A stretch of DNA of 64,000 nucleotides from the NCBI GenBank assembly GCA_016188005.1, contig JACPIQ010000028.1, positions 1 to 64,000 on the forward strand. The letters are read 5' to 3'. The number at the start of each line of letters is the position of its first letter. Within the stretch, counting starts at the first letter, position 1. Source of the stretch: Candidatus Rokuibacteriota bacterium. Its GTDB lineage: Bacteria > Methylomirabilota > Methylomirabilia > Rokubacteriales > CSP1-6. Shown here piece by piece: positions 47,024 through 55,135 of this stretch. Below the pieces are notes generated by a model. It worked only from the letters and a program-made list of their open reading frames with translations, did not search any database and had not been told where the DNA came from. The translations under genes and the position numbers were made by a program.

Positions 47024-48178
47024 ATGCGCCGAGTCGCCGTGATCGGGGTGGGACTGACCAGGTTCGGGAAGCACGACCGCACCAGCGCGGAGCTGTTCGC
47101 CGAGGCGGCCGGCGAGGCCATCGTGGATGCCGAGATCGCCCCCTCCCGCATCCAGGCCCTCTACTACGGCAACGTCACCGGCGGCGAGGGGGAGCACCAG
47201 CTGCACTCGAGTCCCCTGGCCGCCACCCTGCTGGGCCTCACCGACATTCCCACCACGCGCTTCGAGACCGCCTGCGCGACGAGTCACGCCGCCTTCCGCC
47301 ACGCGCTGATGGAAGTCTCGGCCGGCATCGCGGACGTGGTCCTGGTAGGCGGGGCCGAGCGGGTGCTCAACGTCCCCACGGACCACGCCACGGAGTACTT
47401 CACCTACTGCTCCGACGCCACGTGGGAGCAGCCCGTGGGGCTCACCTTCCCCGGCGTCTTTGCCCTCATCGCGCGCGCCCACATGGAGAAGCACGGGACC
47501 ACCGAGGAGCAGATGGCGCACGTGGCCGTCAAGAACCACCGGCACGGGGTCCACAACCCCAAAGCGCAGTTCCGGAAGGAGATCACCCTCGAGACCGTCC
47601 TCAGGAGTGCTTACGTCGCCGACCCCCTCAAGCTCTTCGACTGCTGTCCCTTCACGGACGGCGCCGCCGCCGTGGTCCTCGTCTCGGAAGAGGTGGCGCG
47701 CAAGCACCGGCGCCCGGTCTGGGTGCTCGGCTCGGCGGCGGCCTCGGACACGATGTTCATGCACGAGAAGCGCGATCTCGCCCGGGTCACGGCCACCGAG
47801 CGCGCGGCCCGGGATGCCTACCGCCAGGCCGGCAAGGGCCCCGAGGACGTCCACGTGGTCGAGCTGCACGACTGCTTCACCATCGCCGAGATCGTGGCCA
47901 CGGAGGGGCTCGGCTTCTTCGAGCCCGGCACGGGCGGCATCGCGGCCGAGAAGGGGTGGACGAGCCTCGGCGGCAAGATCCCGGTCAACCCGTCCGGCGG
48001 GCTCAAGTCCAAGGGGCATCCCATCGGCGCGACGGGCGCCGCGCAGATCTGCGAGATCGTCACCCAGCTCCGCGGCGAGGCGGGTCCCCGCCAGGTGGAC
48101 GGGGCCCGCATCGGACTCACCCACACCCTGGGCGGCAACACCGCCACGGTCCTCGTCAGCCTGTTCGGCCGTGACTGA
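47024..48178 (+). CDS. Thiolase-like (SCP2-type) acyltransferase
   Basis: 384 residues. The nucleophile Cys is at C84 (FETACATSHAAF); HDCFTIAE replaces the usual C-terminal catalytic-Cys segment, and GGLKSKGHPIGATGAAQ gives the His site. This pattern marks the SCP2/archaeal-type thiolases that pair with DUF35 proteins. It cleaves or forms beta-ketoacyl-CoA. The DUF35 partner overlaps its 3' end by eight bases. Confidence 0.93.
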   Translation: MRRVAVIGVGLTRFGKHDRTSAELFAEAAGEAIVDAEIAPSRIQALYYGNVTGGEGEHQLHSSPLAATLLGLTDIPTTRFETACATSHAAFRHALMEVSAGIADVVLVGGAERVLNVPTDHATEYFTYCSDATWEQPVGLTFPGVFALIARAHMEKHGTTEEQMAHVAVKNHRHGVHNPKAQFRKEITLETVLRSAYVADPLKLFDCCPFTDGAAAVVLVSEEVARKHRRPVWVLGSAAASDTMFMHEKRDLARVTATERAARDAYRQAGKGPEDVHVVELHDCFTIAEIVATEGLGFFEPGTGGIAAEKGWTSLGGKIPVNPSGGLKSKGHPIGATGAAQICEIVTQLRGEAGPRQVDGARIGLTHTLGGNTATVLVSLFGRD

Positions 48179-48551
48179 GCGCGTGATCACGCTGAAGAGT
48201 TTCTTCGAGGAGGTCCGCGCCGGACGCCTCACCGCCATCCGCTGCGGCCAGTGCGGCGAGCTCGCCATGCCGCCGAAGGAGTTCTGCCCCGCCTGCCAAG
48301 AGCGGAAGTGGGTCTCAGTGCCGCTCACGGGCGAAGGCGCTATCTCTTCCTTCACCGTCATCCGCGTCGCGCCCCGCGGGCATGCCGGCGAGACGCCCTA
48401 CGCCGTGGCCGTGGTGAAGCTCACCGAGGGGGTCTCTCTCCTCGGCCGCGTGGTGGATCTCCCGCTCGAGTCGCTCCGCGTGGGTCTGCCCGTCCGGTTC
48501 CGGCCCCTGGTCAAGAACGAGCAGACCGTCGTCGGTTTCGGCCCGGCCTGA
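48171..48551 (+). CDS. DUF35 zinc-ribbon/OB-fold acyl-CoA-binding protein
   Basis: 126 residues from GTG 48171. Zinc ribbon C25-GQ-C28 and C39-PA-C42, then an OB fold (GAISSFTVIRVAPRGHAGETPYAVAVVKL). DUF35 proteins bind CoA and bridge thiolase with its partner enzyme so intermediates are channelled. Overlap with the thiolase gene supports a complex. Confidence 0.93.
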   Translation: MTERVITLKSFFEEVRAGRLTAIRCGQCGELAMPPKEFCPACQERKWVSVPLTGEGAISSFTVIRVAPRGHAGETPYAVAVVKLTEGVSLLGRVVDLPLESLRVGLPVRFRPLVKNEQTVVGFGPA

Positions 48552-48731
48552 CCCCGCTCCCGCGCGCCTCCTCCCTATCCTCGGCTGGCCGGCAGCAGCG
48601 ATGCCGGCAGCACACCCCCGGCCTTCGCCGCAAGCTGGCTCTTGACTTGCGGCCCCCTCGCGGCCACAGTGTCGCCAGGTTCGCCCGGTCGCACCCGCAT
48701 CGCGCATCCAGGCAGACGAGGGAGGACGCCC

Positions 48732-50387
48732 ATGACCCCCACGACCCCAGGCCTCATGGACCTCACCCGACGTGACCTCCTCAGGCTCGGCGGCGCCGCC
48801 CTGGCGGGCGCAGCCCTGGCCACCGGGCCCCGCCCGGTCGCGGCCCAGACCCCCAAGCGTGGCGGCACCATCACGCTCAGGATGTGGGACCCGCCCCACT
48901 TCGACCACATGCTGACCATCTCCTACAAGACCCATGGCGTGCTGGGCTTCACCCACAGCCGGCTCCTCAAGCACAAGGCCGGTCCCGGCGTCGTGCCCGG
49001 GACCTTCCCGATCGAGGGCGACCTGGCCGAGTCCTGGAGCCAGCCCAACGACACCACCTACGTCTTCAAGCTCCGCCGCGGCGTCAGGTTCCACCCCAAG
49101 CCCCCCGTCAACGGCCGCGAGCTCACCGCCGAGGATGTCCGCTACACCATCGAGCGTTTCCTGACGGTGAAGGGAAACGCCAACGCCTACATGCTCAAGG
49201 ACCTGGACAAGGTCGAGGTCCTCGACACGCACACGATCAAGTTCACCCTCAAGCAGCCCTTCGCCTGGTTCCTCGACATGCTGGCCAACCCCATCGCCAC
49301 CGGGATCATCGCCAAGGAGGTCGTGGACAAGTACGGCGACCTCAAGAAGCACGAGTCGGTGATCGGCACCGGCCCCTGGATGCTCGACAGCTACCGGCCC
49401 AACGTGGGGCTGACGCTCGTGCGGAATCCCCACTACTTCGTGCCGGGGCTGCCGTACATCGACCGCGTCGAGATCATCGTGGACGAGGACAACGCCTCCC
49501 GCATGGCCGCCTTCCTGGCCGGCAAGTACGACGTGGGCTGGGAGTTCCCGGGCGTGATCAACCGGACCGACTGGGTGCAGATCAAGGACACGCTCAAGCA
49601 GAAGCGGCCCACTCTCAAGCTGCAGGAGTTCCCGGCCAACGTCATGGGCCACATCTCCATGCGCGCCGACCAGAAGCCCTTCAGCGACGTCCGCGTCCGC
49701 CGGGCGATGTCGCTGGCCATCGACCGTCAGGGCATCCTCGATGCGGTCGCCGAGGGCGTCGGCGTCATGAACCCGCCCGTCCCTGCCGCCCTCAAGGACT
49801 GGGCGCTCCCCGTGAGCCAGCTCGGCGAGGGGGCCAAGTACTACAAGTACGACCCGAAGGAGGCGAAGCGGCTCCTGGCGGAGGCCGGCTACCCCAGCGG
49901 CTTCCCCGGCACCATCTGCTTCGCGACCTACGGGTCGACGGTGGTGGTGGACTCGGCGCAGCTCGTGATCAAGTACTTCAAGGACGTGGGCATCGACGCC
50001 AAGCTCGAGCAGAAAGAGTACGGCGCCTACGTCTCCACCTGCTTCTACGGCAACTTCCCCTCGATGGCGTTTGGCCCCCAGACGCCCTTCCTCGAGCCCG
50101 ACAACTTCCTGTTCGGCCAGTACTACCCTGGCGAGCGGAAGAACCAGAGCCACAGCAACGACCCCGTCGTCGCCGACATGCTGGTCCGCCAGCGGCGCAC
50201 CATGGACCCGGCCAAGCGCCGCGAGATCATCCACGAGATCCAGCGCTACCTGGCCACCCAGCAGTACTACGTCCAGCTCGCGTCGGGCGTCTACATCGGC
50301 GTCTGGGACGGCGCGCTCAAGAACTACGGGTCGAACCTCGGCTATGACTACGGCGGGCGGCTCATGGCGGCGTGGCTCGACCGTTAG
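48732..50387 (+). CDS. Peptide/nickel-type ABC substrate-binding protein
   Basis: 551 residues from ATG 48732 with a GGGAGG site upstream. Tat-like signal (LTRRDLLRLGGAALAGAALA) then the SBP family 5 fold: KRGGTITLRMWDPPHFDHM, DTTYVFKLRRGVRFHPKPP and FSDVRVRRAMSLAIDRQ. Ligand could be a peptide, opine or other oligomer. First of an SBP-permease-permease set; no ATPase gene follows. Confidence 0.93.
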   Translation: MTPTTPGLMDLTRRDLLRLGGAALAGAALATGPRPVAAQTPKRGGTITLRMWDPPHFDHMLTISYKTHGVLGFTHSRLLKHKAGPGVVPGTFPIEGDLAESWSQPNDTTYVFKLRRGVRFHPKPPVNGRELTAEDVRYTIERFLTVKGNANAYMLKDLDKVEVLDTHTIKFTLKQPFAWFLDMLANPIATGIIAKEVVDKYGDLKKHESVIGTGPWMLDSYRPNVGLTLVRNPHYFVPGLPYIDRVEIIVDEDNASRMAAFLAGKYDVGWEFPGVINRTDWVQIKDTLKQKRPTLKLQEFPANVMGHISMRADQKPFSDVRVRRAMSLAIDRQGILDAVAEGVGVMNPPVPAALKDWALPVSQLGEGAKYYKYDPKEAKRLLAEAGYPSGFPGTICFATYGSTVVVDSAQLVIKYFKDVGIDAKLEQKEYGAYVSTCFYGNFPSMAFGPQTPFLEPDNFLFGQYYPGERKNQSHSNDPVVADMLVRQRRTMDPAKRREIIHEIQRYLATQQYYVQLASGVYIGVWDGALKNYGSNLGYDYGGRLMAAWLDR

Positions 50388-50438
50388 CGTGAGTCGGGGC
50401 CCCGGGCGGGCGCCGCGGGCGCCCGCCCCGACCGTCTG

Positions 50439-51380
50439 ATGCGGCAGTACGTCCTGCGGCGCCTGCTCGTGGCGATCCCATCGCTCCTGATCGCCTCGGT
50501 GATCGTCTTCTCGCTTCCGCGCCTCATCCCGGGCGACGTGGTGCAACTCATGCTCGAGGAGAAGGCCTACGCCAAGGATCTCGACTCCCTCCGCGCCAAG
50601 CTCGGCCTCGACCGGCCCCTGCACGTGCAGTACTTCGAGTGGCTCGGTCGCGTGGCCCGCGGGGACCTCGGGGAATCGCTCTGGACGAGGCGCCCGGTCA
50701 TCGCGGAGCTCTGGAGCCGCCTGCCGGTGAGCCTCGAGCTCGGGCTCCTGGCCCTCGGCTTCGCCCTCGTGATGGCGGTTCCCGTCGGCATCGTCTCCGC
50801 CACCCGCCAAGACACCCTCGCCGACTATGCCGCGCGGAGCATGGCGATCCTGGGCCTGTCGGTGCCCGGCTTCTGGATCGCCACGCTCGTGGTGCTCCTG
50901 CCGGCGATCTGGTGGGGCTGGAGCCCGCCCATCCACTTCACGGAGTTCTCGAAGGACCCGTGGGCGCATGTGAGCCAGTTCCTTCTCCCGGCCTTCATCC
51001 TCGCGCTGGCCTCGGCCGCGGCCGTCATGCGTCTCACCCGGGCCATGCTGCTCGAGGTGCTCCGCCAGGACTACGTGCGCACGGCCTGGGCCAAGGGGCT
51101 CCGCGAGCGCATCGTGGTATTCAAGCACAGCTTGAAGAACGCGCTGATCCCGGTGATCACCGTGCTCGGCATCCAGGTGGCGCAGATCCTGGGCGGGACA
51201 GTGATCTTCGAGTCCATCTTCGGGCTGCCCGGGATGGGCCGCTTCCTCTTCGACGCCATCAACCAGCGCGACTACCCGGTGATCCAGGGGGTGAACCTGC
51301 TCATCGTCTCCGTCGTCGTCCTGATCAACCTCGTCGTCGACGCGGCCTACGCCTGGCTGGACCCCCGGATCCGCTACTAG
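50439..51380 (+). CDS. ABC transporter permease, DppB type
   Basis: 313 residues with six helices. N-terminal YVLRRLLVAIPSLLIASVIVF, typical GESLWTRRPVIAEL, and the EAA coupling loop (RTAWAKGLRERIVVFKHSLK). It pairs with the DppC-type permease after the palindrome at 51381-51442. Start ATG 50439. Confidence 0.93.
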   Translation: MRQYVLRRLLVAIPSLLIASVIVFSLPRLIPGDVVQLMLEEKAYAKDLDSLRAKLGLDRPLHVQYFEWLGRVARGDLGESLWTRRPVIAELWSRLPVSLELGLLALGFALVMAVPVGIVSATRQDTLADYAARSMAILGLSVPGFWIATLVVLLPAIWWGWSPPIHFTEFSKDPWAHVSQFLLPAFILALASAAAVMRLTRAMLLEVLRQDYVRTAWAKGLRERIVVFKHSLKNALIPVITVLGIQVAQILGGTVIFESIFGLPGMGRFLFDAINQRDYPVIQGVNLLIVSVVVLINLVVDAAYAWLDPRIRY

Positions 51381-51442
51381 GGGGTCAGGTCTTGCATTAC
51401 GACATCGGAGGGGCCACGTGTTGGATTGCAAGACCTGACCCC
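51381..51442. repeat. 62-bp palindromic element exactly between two permease genes
   Basis: The arms GGGGTCAGGTCTTGCA (51381-51396) and TGCAAGACCTGACCCC (51427-51442) are perfect 16-bp inverted repeats around a 30-bp centre. The element fills the whole space between the TAG of the first permease and the ATG of the second. It leaves no normal ribosome site. It looks like a REP/RAYT-type or miniature mobile palindrome. Confidence 0.9.
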
Positions 51443-52297
51443 ATGCGAAGCCTCTGGCTCTTCTGCCGCCGGAAGCCGCTCGGGGCCCTTGGCGCGGTCG
51501 TGGTGCTCGGCATGATCGCCATGGCGCTCTTCGCCCACTGGATCGCGCCGTACGCCTACGACGAGACCATCCGCGGGGCCCGCATGAAGCCTCCCGGCAC
51601 CGCGTTCTGGATGGGCACCGACAACCTGAGCCGGGACATCTGGAGCCGCGTGGTGTACGGGGCGCGCGTGTCCGTCACGGTGGGCTTCGGAGCCGTGCTG
51701 CTCGGCAACGCTCTCGCCACGGTCATCGGCATCACCAGCGGCTACTTCGGGGGCAAGTACGACATCGCCGTGCAGCGAGTCGTGGACGCCTGGCAGTCCT
51801 TCCCGTTCCTGGTGGTGATCCTGTCGCTCATGGCGGTGCTCGGGCCGGGCCTCCTGAACGTGATCCTGGCGCTCGGCGTCCTCGGCGCCGCCGCGGCCTC
51901 GCGCGTGATCCGTGGGGCCACCATCTCGGTCCTCCAGAATGCCTACATCGAGGCGGCCCGCGCGATGGGCGCGGGGCACCTCCGGCTCATGCTCCGCCAC
52001 GTCCTCCCCAACGTCGCGGCGACCATCATCATCCTCGCCACCATCGGCCTCGGCGGCGCCATCCTGGCCGAGTCGGCCCTGTCCTTCCTGGGCTTCGGCG
52101 TGCCGCCCCCCTACCCATCCTGGGGCGCCATGCTCTCCGGCTCCGGTCGCTCGTACATGTACCGGGCGCCGTGGATGGCCATCTGGCCCGGCGCCGCCAT
52201 CTCGCTGGCGGTGTTCGGCTTCAACATGCTGGGCGATGCCCTGCGGGACGTCCTCGACCCGCGCCTCCGCGGCGCCGGCGGCGGGCGCATCCGCTAG
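51443..52297 (+). CDS. ABC transporter permease, DppC type
   Basis: 284 residues from ATG 51443. Family text: FWMGTDNLSRDIWSRVVYGARVS, the EAA loop (IEAARAMGAGHLRLMLRHVL) and LAESALSFLGFGVPPPYPSWG. Forms the channel with the DppB-type permease. Translation may depend on read-through or restructuring of the palindrome before it. Confidence 0.93.
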   Translation: MRSLWLFCRRKPLGALGAVVVLGMIAMALFAHWIAPYAYDETIRGARMKPPGTAFWMGTDNLSRDIWSRVVYGARVSVTVGFGAVLLGNALATVIGITSGYFGGKYDIAVQRVVDAWQSFPFLVVILSLMAVLGPGLLNVILALGVLGAAAASRVIRGATISVLQNAYIEAARAMGAGHLRLMLRHVLPNVAATIIILATIGLGGAILAESALSFLGFGVPPPYPSWGAMLSGSGRSYMYRAPWMAIWPGAAISLAVFGFNMLGDALRDVLDPRLRGAGGGRIR

Positions 52298-52322
52298 CTA
52301 GGCGCGCGCGGACGGAGCGCCC

Positions 52323-53849
52323 ATGGACTTCATCGCCCTCCACGCCGCGAGCAAGCCCCAGGCCGTCTGCCTCACCGAGGGCGAGCGCGCGTGGACCTGG
52401 GCGGAGTTCCTGGAGCGGCGCAATCGCCTGGCCCATTCGCTCGCGGGGCTGGGATTGTCGGCGGGCGAGAAGATGATCGTCTACGCCCACAACTCCCTCG
52501 AGGCCCTCCTCGCCCCGGCGGGGGCCCGGGCGCTGGGGGCCATTCCCGTCCCCATGAACCACCGGCTGGTGGCCGAGGAGGTCGCCTATATCCTCGACCA
52601 CTCCGACGGCGTGATCGTCGCCGCCGACGACTCGTTCATCCCCGTGGTCGAGCAGGTGCGCCCGGGCGCCGGGAAGGTGCGGCACTGGATCCTCATGGGC
52701 GGGGCGCGGCGGCCCTGGGCGCTTCACCTCGACGACCTGATCCAGCGCGGCGGCCCGCACACGCCGCCGGCGGCGGGCGCGGCGGTCGGCGGCTCGATGA
52801 TCTACACGGGCGGCACCACGGGGAAGCCCAAGGGCGCGCTGCGGGGGGCGGTGAATCCCGCCATCGTGCTCGGGTTCATGCAGGCGCTCGATCTCACCGA
52901 CCCGAGCCACGTCCACCTCGTCGCGGGCCCCATGTACCACTCGGCGCCGGGCGGCTTCGCGCTCTTCACCCACATGCTGGGCGGCAGCGTCGTCGTCATG
53001 CCGAGCTTCGACCCCGAGGCGGCGCTCCGGACCATCGAGCGCCACCGCTGCACCAGCACCTTCATGGCGCCGACCCTGGTGAAGCGCATCGTCGACCTGC
53101 CCGAGCCCGTGCGCCGCCGCTACGACGTCTCGTCCCTGCGGGTGCTCGTGGTGGCGGCGGCCCCCTGCCCGATGCGCGTGAAGGAAGAGGCGATGCGCTA
53201 CTTCGGCCCGGTGCTCTACGAGTTCTATGGCTCCACCGAGCTCAGCATCAACACGATCCTCCGTCCCGAGGACGTCCTGCGGAAGCCCGGGTCCTGCGGC
53301 CGGGCCGCGCCCGGCATCGAGGTCGCCATTCTCGACGACGAGGGACGCTCGCTCCCGGCGGGGCAGCCCGGCGAGCTGCACGTCCGTCGCTATGCCGGCA
53401 TGTTCGACGGCTACTACAAGGACGCGGAGGCGACGCGGGAAACGGAGCGCGGTGACTGGGTCTCGGTGGGCGACGTCGCCTCCATGGACGCGGAAGGCTT
53501 CGTCTACATCTGCGACCGTAGGCGCGACATGATCATCTCGGGCGGCGTGAACATCTACCCGGCGGAGATCGAGGACGTGCTCCACCGGCATCCGGCGGTC
53601 CAGGATGTCGCTGTCTTCGGCGTGCCGGACGATGAGTGGGGCGAGCGCGTCCACGCCGCCGTCCAGCCGCGTCCCGGCGCGGCGCTGGGGGCCGGCGAGG
53701 TCATCGCCTTCGCGCGCCAGCACATGGCCGACTACAAGGTCCCCCGCGAGGTGTCCCTGCACCGGGACTTCCCCCGCGACCCCGCGGGCAAGCTCATCAA
53801 GCGCGAGCTGCGCGACCCCTACTGGGCCGGACGCGCCGCTCGCATCTGA
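52323..53849 (+). CDS. Acyl-CoA synthetase / AMP-dependent ligase
   Basis: 508 residues. Motifs: MIYTGGTTGKPKG, EFYGSTE, GDWVSVGDVASMDAEGFVYI, DRRRDMIISGGVNIYPAEIE and the Lys of PAGKLIKREL. It activates an acid to a CoA thioester. It lies 25 bp after the peptide-type permease, so the imported compound might be its substrate. It differs clearly from the ligase at 43715. Confidence 0.93.
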   Translation: MDFIALHAASKPQAVCLTEGERAWTWAEFLERRNRLAHSLAGLGLSAGEKMIVYAHNSLEALLAPAGARALGAIPVPMNHRLVAEEVAYILDHSDGVIVAADDSFIPVVEQVRPGAGKVRHWILMGGARRPWALHLDDLIQRGGPHTPPAAGAAVGGSMIYTGGTTGKPKGALRGAVNPAIVLGFMQALDLTDPSHVHLVAGPMYHSAPGGFALFTHMLGGSVVVMPSFDPEAALRTIERHRCTSTFMAPTLVKRIVDLPEPVRRRYDVSSLRVLVVAAAPCPMRVKEEAMRYFGPVLYEFYGSTELSINTILRPEDVLRKPGSCGRAAPGIEVAILDDEGRSLPAGQPGELHVRRYAGMFDGYYKDAEATRETERGDWVSVGDVASMDAEGFVYICDRRRDMIISGGVNIYPAEIEDVLHRHPAVQDVAVFGVPDDEWGERVHAAVQPRPGAALGAGEVIAFARQHMADYKVPREVSLHRDFPRDPAGKLIKRELRDPYWAGRAARI

Positions 53850-53873
53850 GCGCGGGGGCCCGGCCCTGACGCC

Positions 53874-55016
53874 TCAGTCCTCCAGGTAGATTCCGTTGTG
53901 GCCCACGGAGTGGGCGGCCTTCGACGTCGGGAAGTAGGTGAGCCCGTGGGGGCCGGGATCGGTACGGATCGAGCGGATCACCTCGCCGGTCGTCGTGTCG
54001 ATGACGGCCACCTCGCCGTGGTACCGGCCGGTGATCCAGAACTGCTTGCCGTCGGGCGAGAGCTGCCCCATGTCCGGGCTGCCGCCGATCTTCCACTCCC
54101 TGACCACCGTCCTCGACCCGACGTCGATGATGGAAATGGATCCACCCAGACGGTTGCTCACGTAGAGCGACTTCCGATCGTGGCTCATGAGGATGCCGTG
54201 CGTGCCCTTCCCCGTGGGGATGAAGGAGACCTGCTTCCACAGCTCCGGATCGATCACGTGGACGCCGTGCTTCTTCTGATTCGCGACGTACAGGAGATGG
54301 CTCCCGGGCACCCGCACGACGTCGATCGGCAACCCGCCCACCTTCATCGTGGCCACCACTTCGAGCCTGATGATGTCGACCTTCACGAGCCAGCCCGAAT
54401 ACTCCGTGCTGGCCACGAGGTAGCTGCCGTCCCGCGAGAAGGCCAGATGATCCACGCCCGGCTGCGGAATCGGCACGCTCTTCACGAGCGTCCACGTCCG
54501 CGGATCGCGGAAGTCGAGCCGCCGGTAGCGCTCCGCTACCACGACCGCGTACTTGCCATCCGGCGTGAAGTAGAGGTTGTAGGGATCGGGTACCGGGACC
54601 TCGCCCACGACCTTCCCGGTCGACGGATCGATGACCGTCAGGGAATTGCCCTTCGTGTTGTTGACGTAGAGCCGGGCGAGATCCCACGACGGGGTGACGT
54701 GATGGGGCTCCTTGCCGGTCGGATAGGTTCCGATGATCTGAAAGGTCTTCGGATCGATCACGTGCACGGTGTTCGCGATCGTGTTCGGCACATACACGCG
54801 CTCCGGATAGTGCCCCAGCGGGCTCTTGCCGGTCTCGTGCGGGTTCGCCACGGCCGGCAGGGTCACCGGCCCCCTCTCCGTCACGACCGCCGAGGGGGCG
54901 TCCCGATCGCGCCCATGGCCGTGGGAGTCCGTCTCGGCTCCCTGAGCCCCCCAGCTCAGGCTGAGGAACGAGACAGCCAGGACTCCCCAGCGCGCCACCC
55001 GACGTGCACGTCTCAT
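53874..55016 (-). CDS. Secreted YVTN/YncE-type beta-propeller protein
   Basis: 380 residues. Signal peptide (residues 1-26, cleaving near WGAQGAE), a His/Asp-rich stretch (TDSHGHGRDRD), then about seven propeller blades: VYVPNTIANTVHVIDPKTFQIIG, LYVNNTKGNSLTVIDPSTGKVVG, LYVSNRLGGSISIIDVGSRTVV. These proteins are periplasmic binding or scaffold modules, without a known reaction. It is convergent with the CoA-ligase gene and divergent from the next transporter. Confidence 0.88.
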   Translation of the reverse strand: MRRARRVARWGVLAVSFLSLSWGAQGAETDSHGHGRDRDAPSAVVTERGPVTLPAVANPHETGKSPLGHYPERVYVPNTIANTVHVIDPKTFQIIGTYPTGKEPHHVTPSWDLARLYVNNTKGNSLTVIDPSTGKVVGEVPVPDPYNLYFTPDGKYAVVVAERYRRLDFRDPRTWTLVKSVPIPQPGVDHLAFSRDGSYLVASTEYSGWLVKVDIIRLEVVATMKVGGLPIDVVRVPGSHLLYVANQKKHGVHVIDPELWKQVSFIPTGKGTHGILMSHDRKSLYVSNRLGGSISIIDVGSRTVVREWKIGGSPDMGQLSPDGKQFWITGRYHGEVAVIDTTTGEVIRSIRTDPGPHGLTYFPTSKAAHSVGHNGIYLED

Positions 55017-55026
55017 GGCGGCAATA

Positions 55027-55056
55027 ATTCAACAGGCCGATGCCCCGACTTGTCAA
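55027..55056 (-). promoter_or_regulatory. Promoter for the beta-propeller gene
   Basis: Minus-strand TTGACA (55051-55056) and TTGAAT (55027-55032) are 18 bp apart. The -10 is only ten bases before the ATG at 55016, so the mRNA could be leaderless. The element lies in the divergent space shared with the next transporter. Confidence 0.4.
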
Positions 55057-55135
55057 GTGGCTTGGCCTGCCCTACAGTTGGCGAACCCAGGCCCTGACCG
55101 CCCCCTTGCCGGGGCAGATGCGGAGGCGTGACGCC

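Noticed and set aside
43715-48361. A single 1,500-codon open frame on the minus strand
   Set aside because: Only the part below 45367 is the CoA ligase. The rest is low-complexity, antisense to the TPR-like region's other frames and to the thiolase gene, and is open only because GC-rich DNA has few stops.
48315-51431. A ~1,040-codon open frame on the minus strand
   Set aside because: It is antisense to the DUF35, substrate-binding and permease genes, all with strong family matches; its text (His/Asp/Arg-rich) fits a mirror frame.
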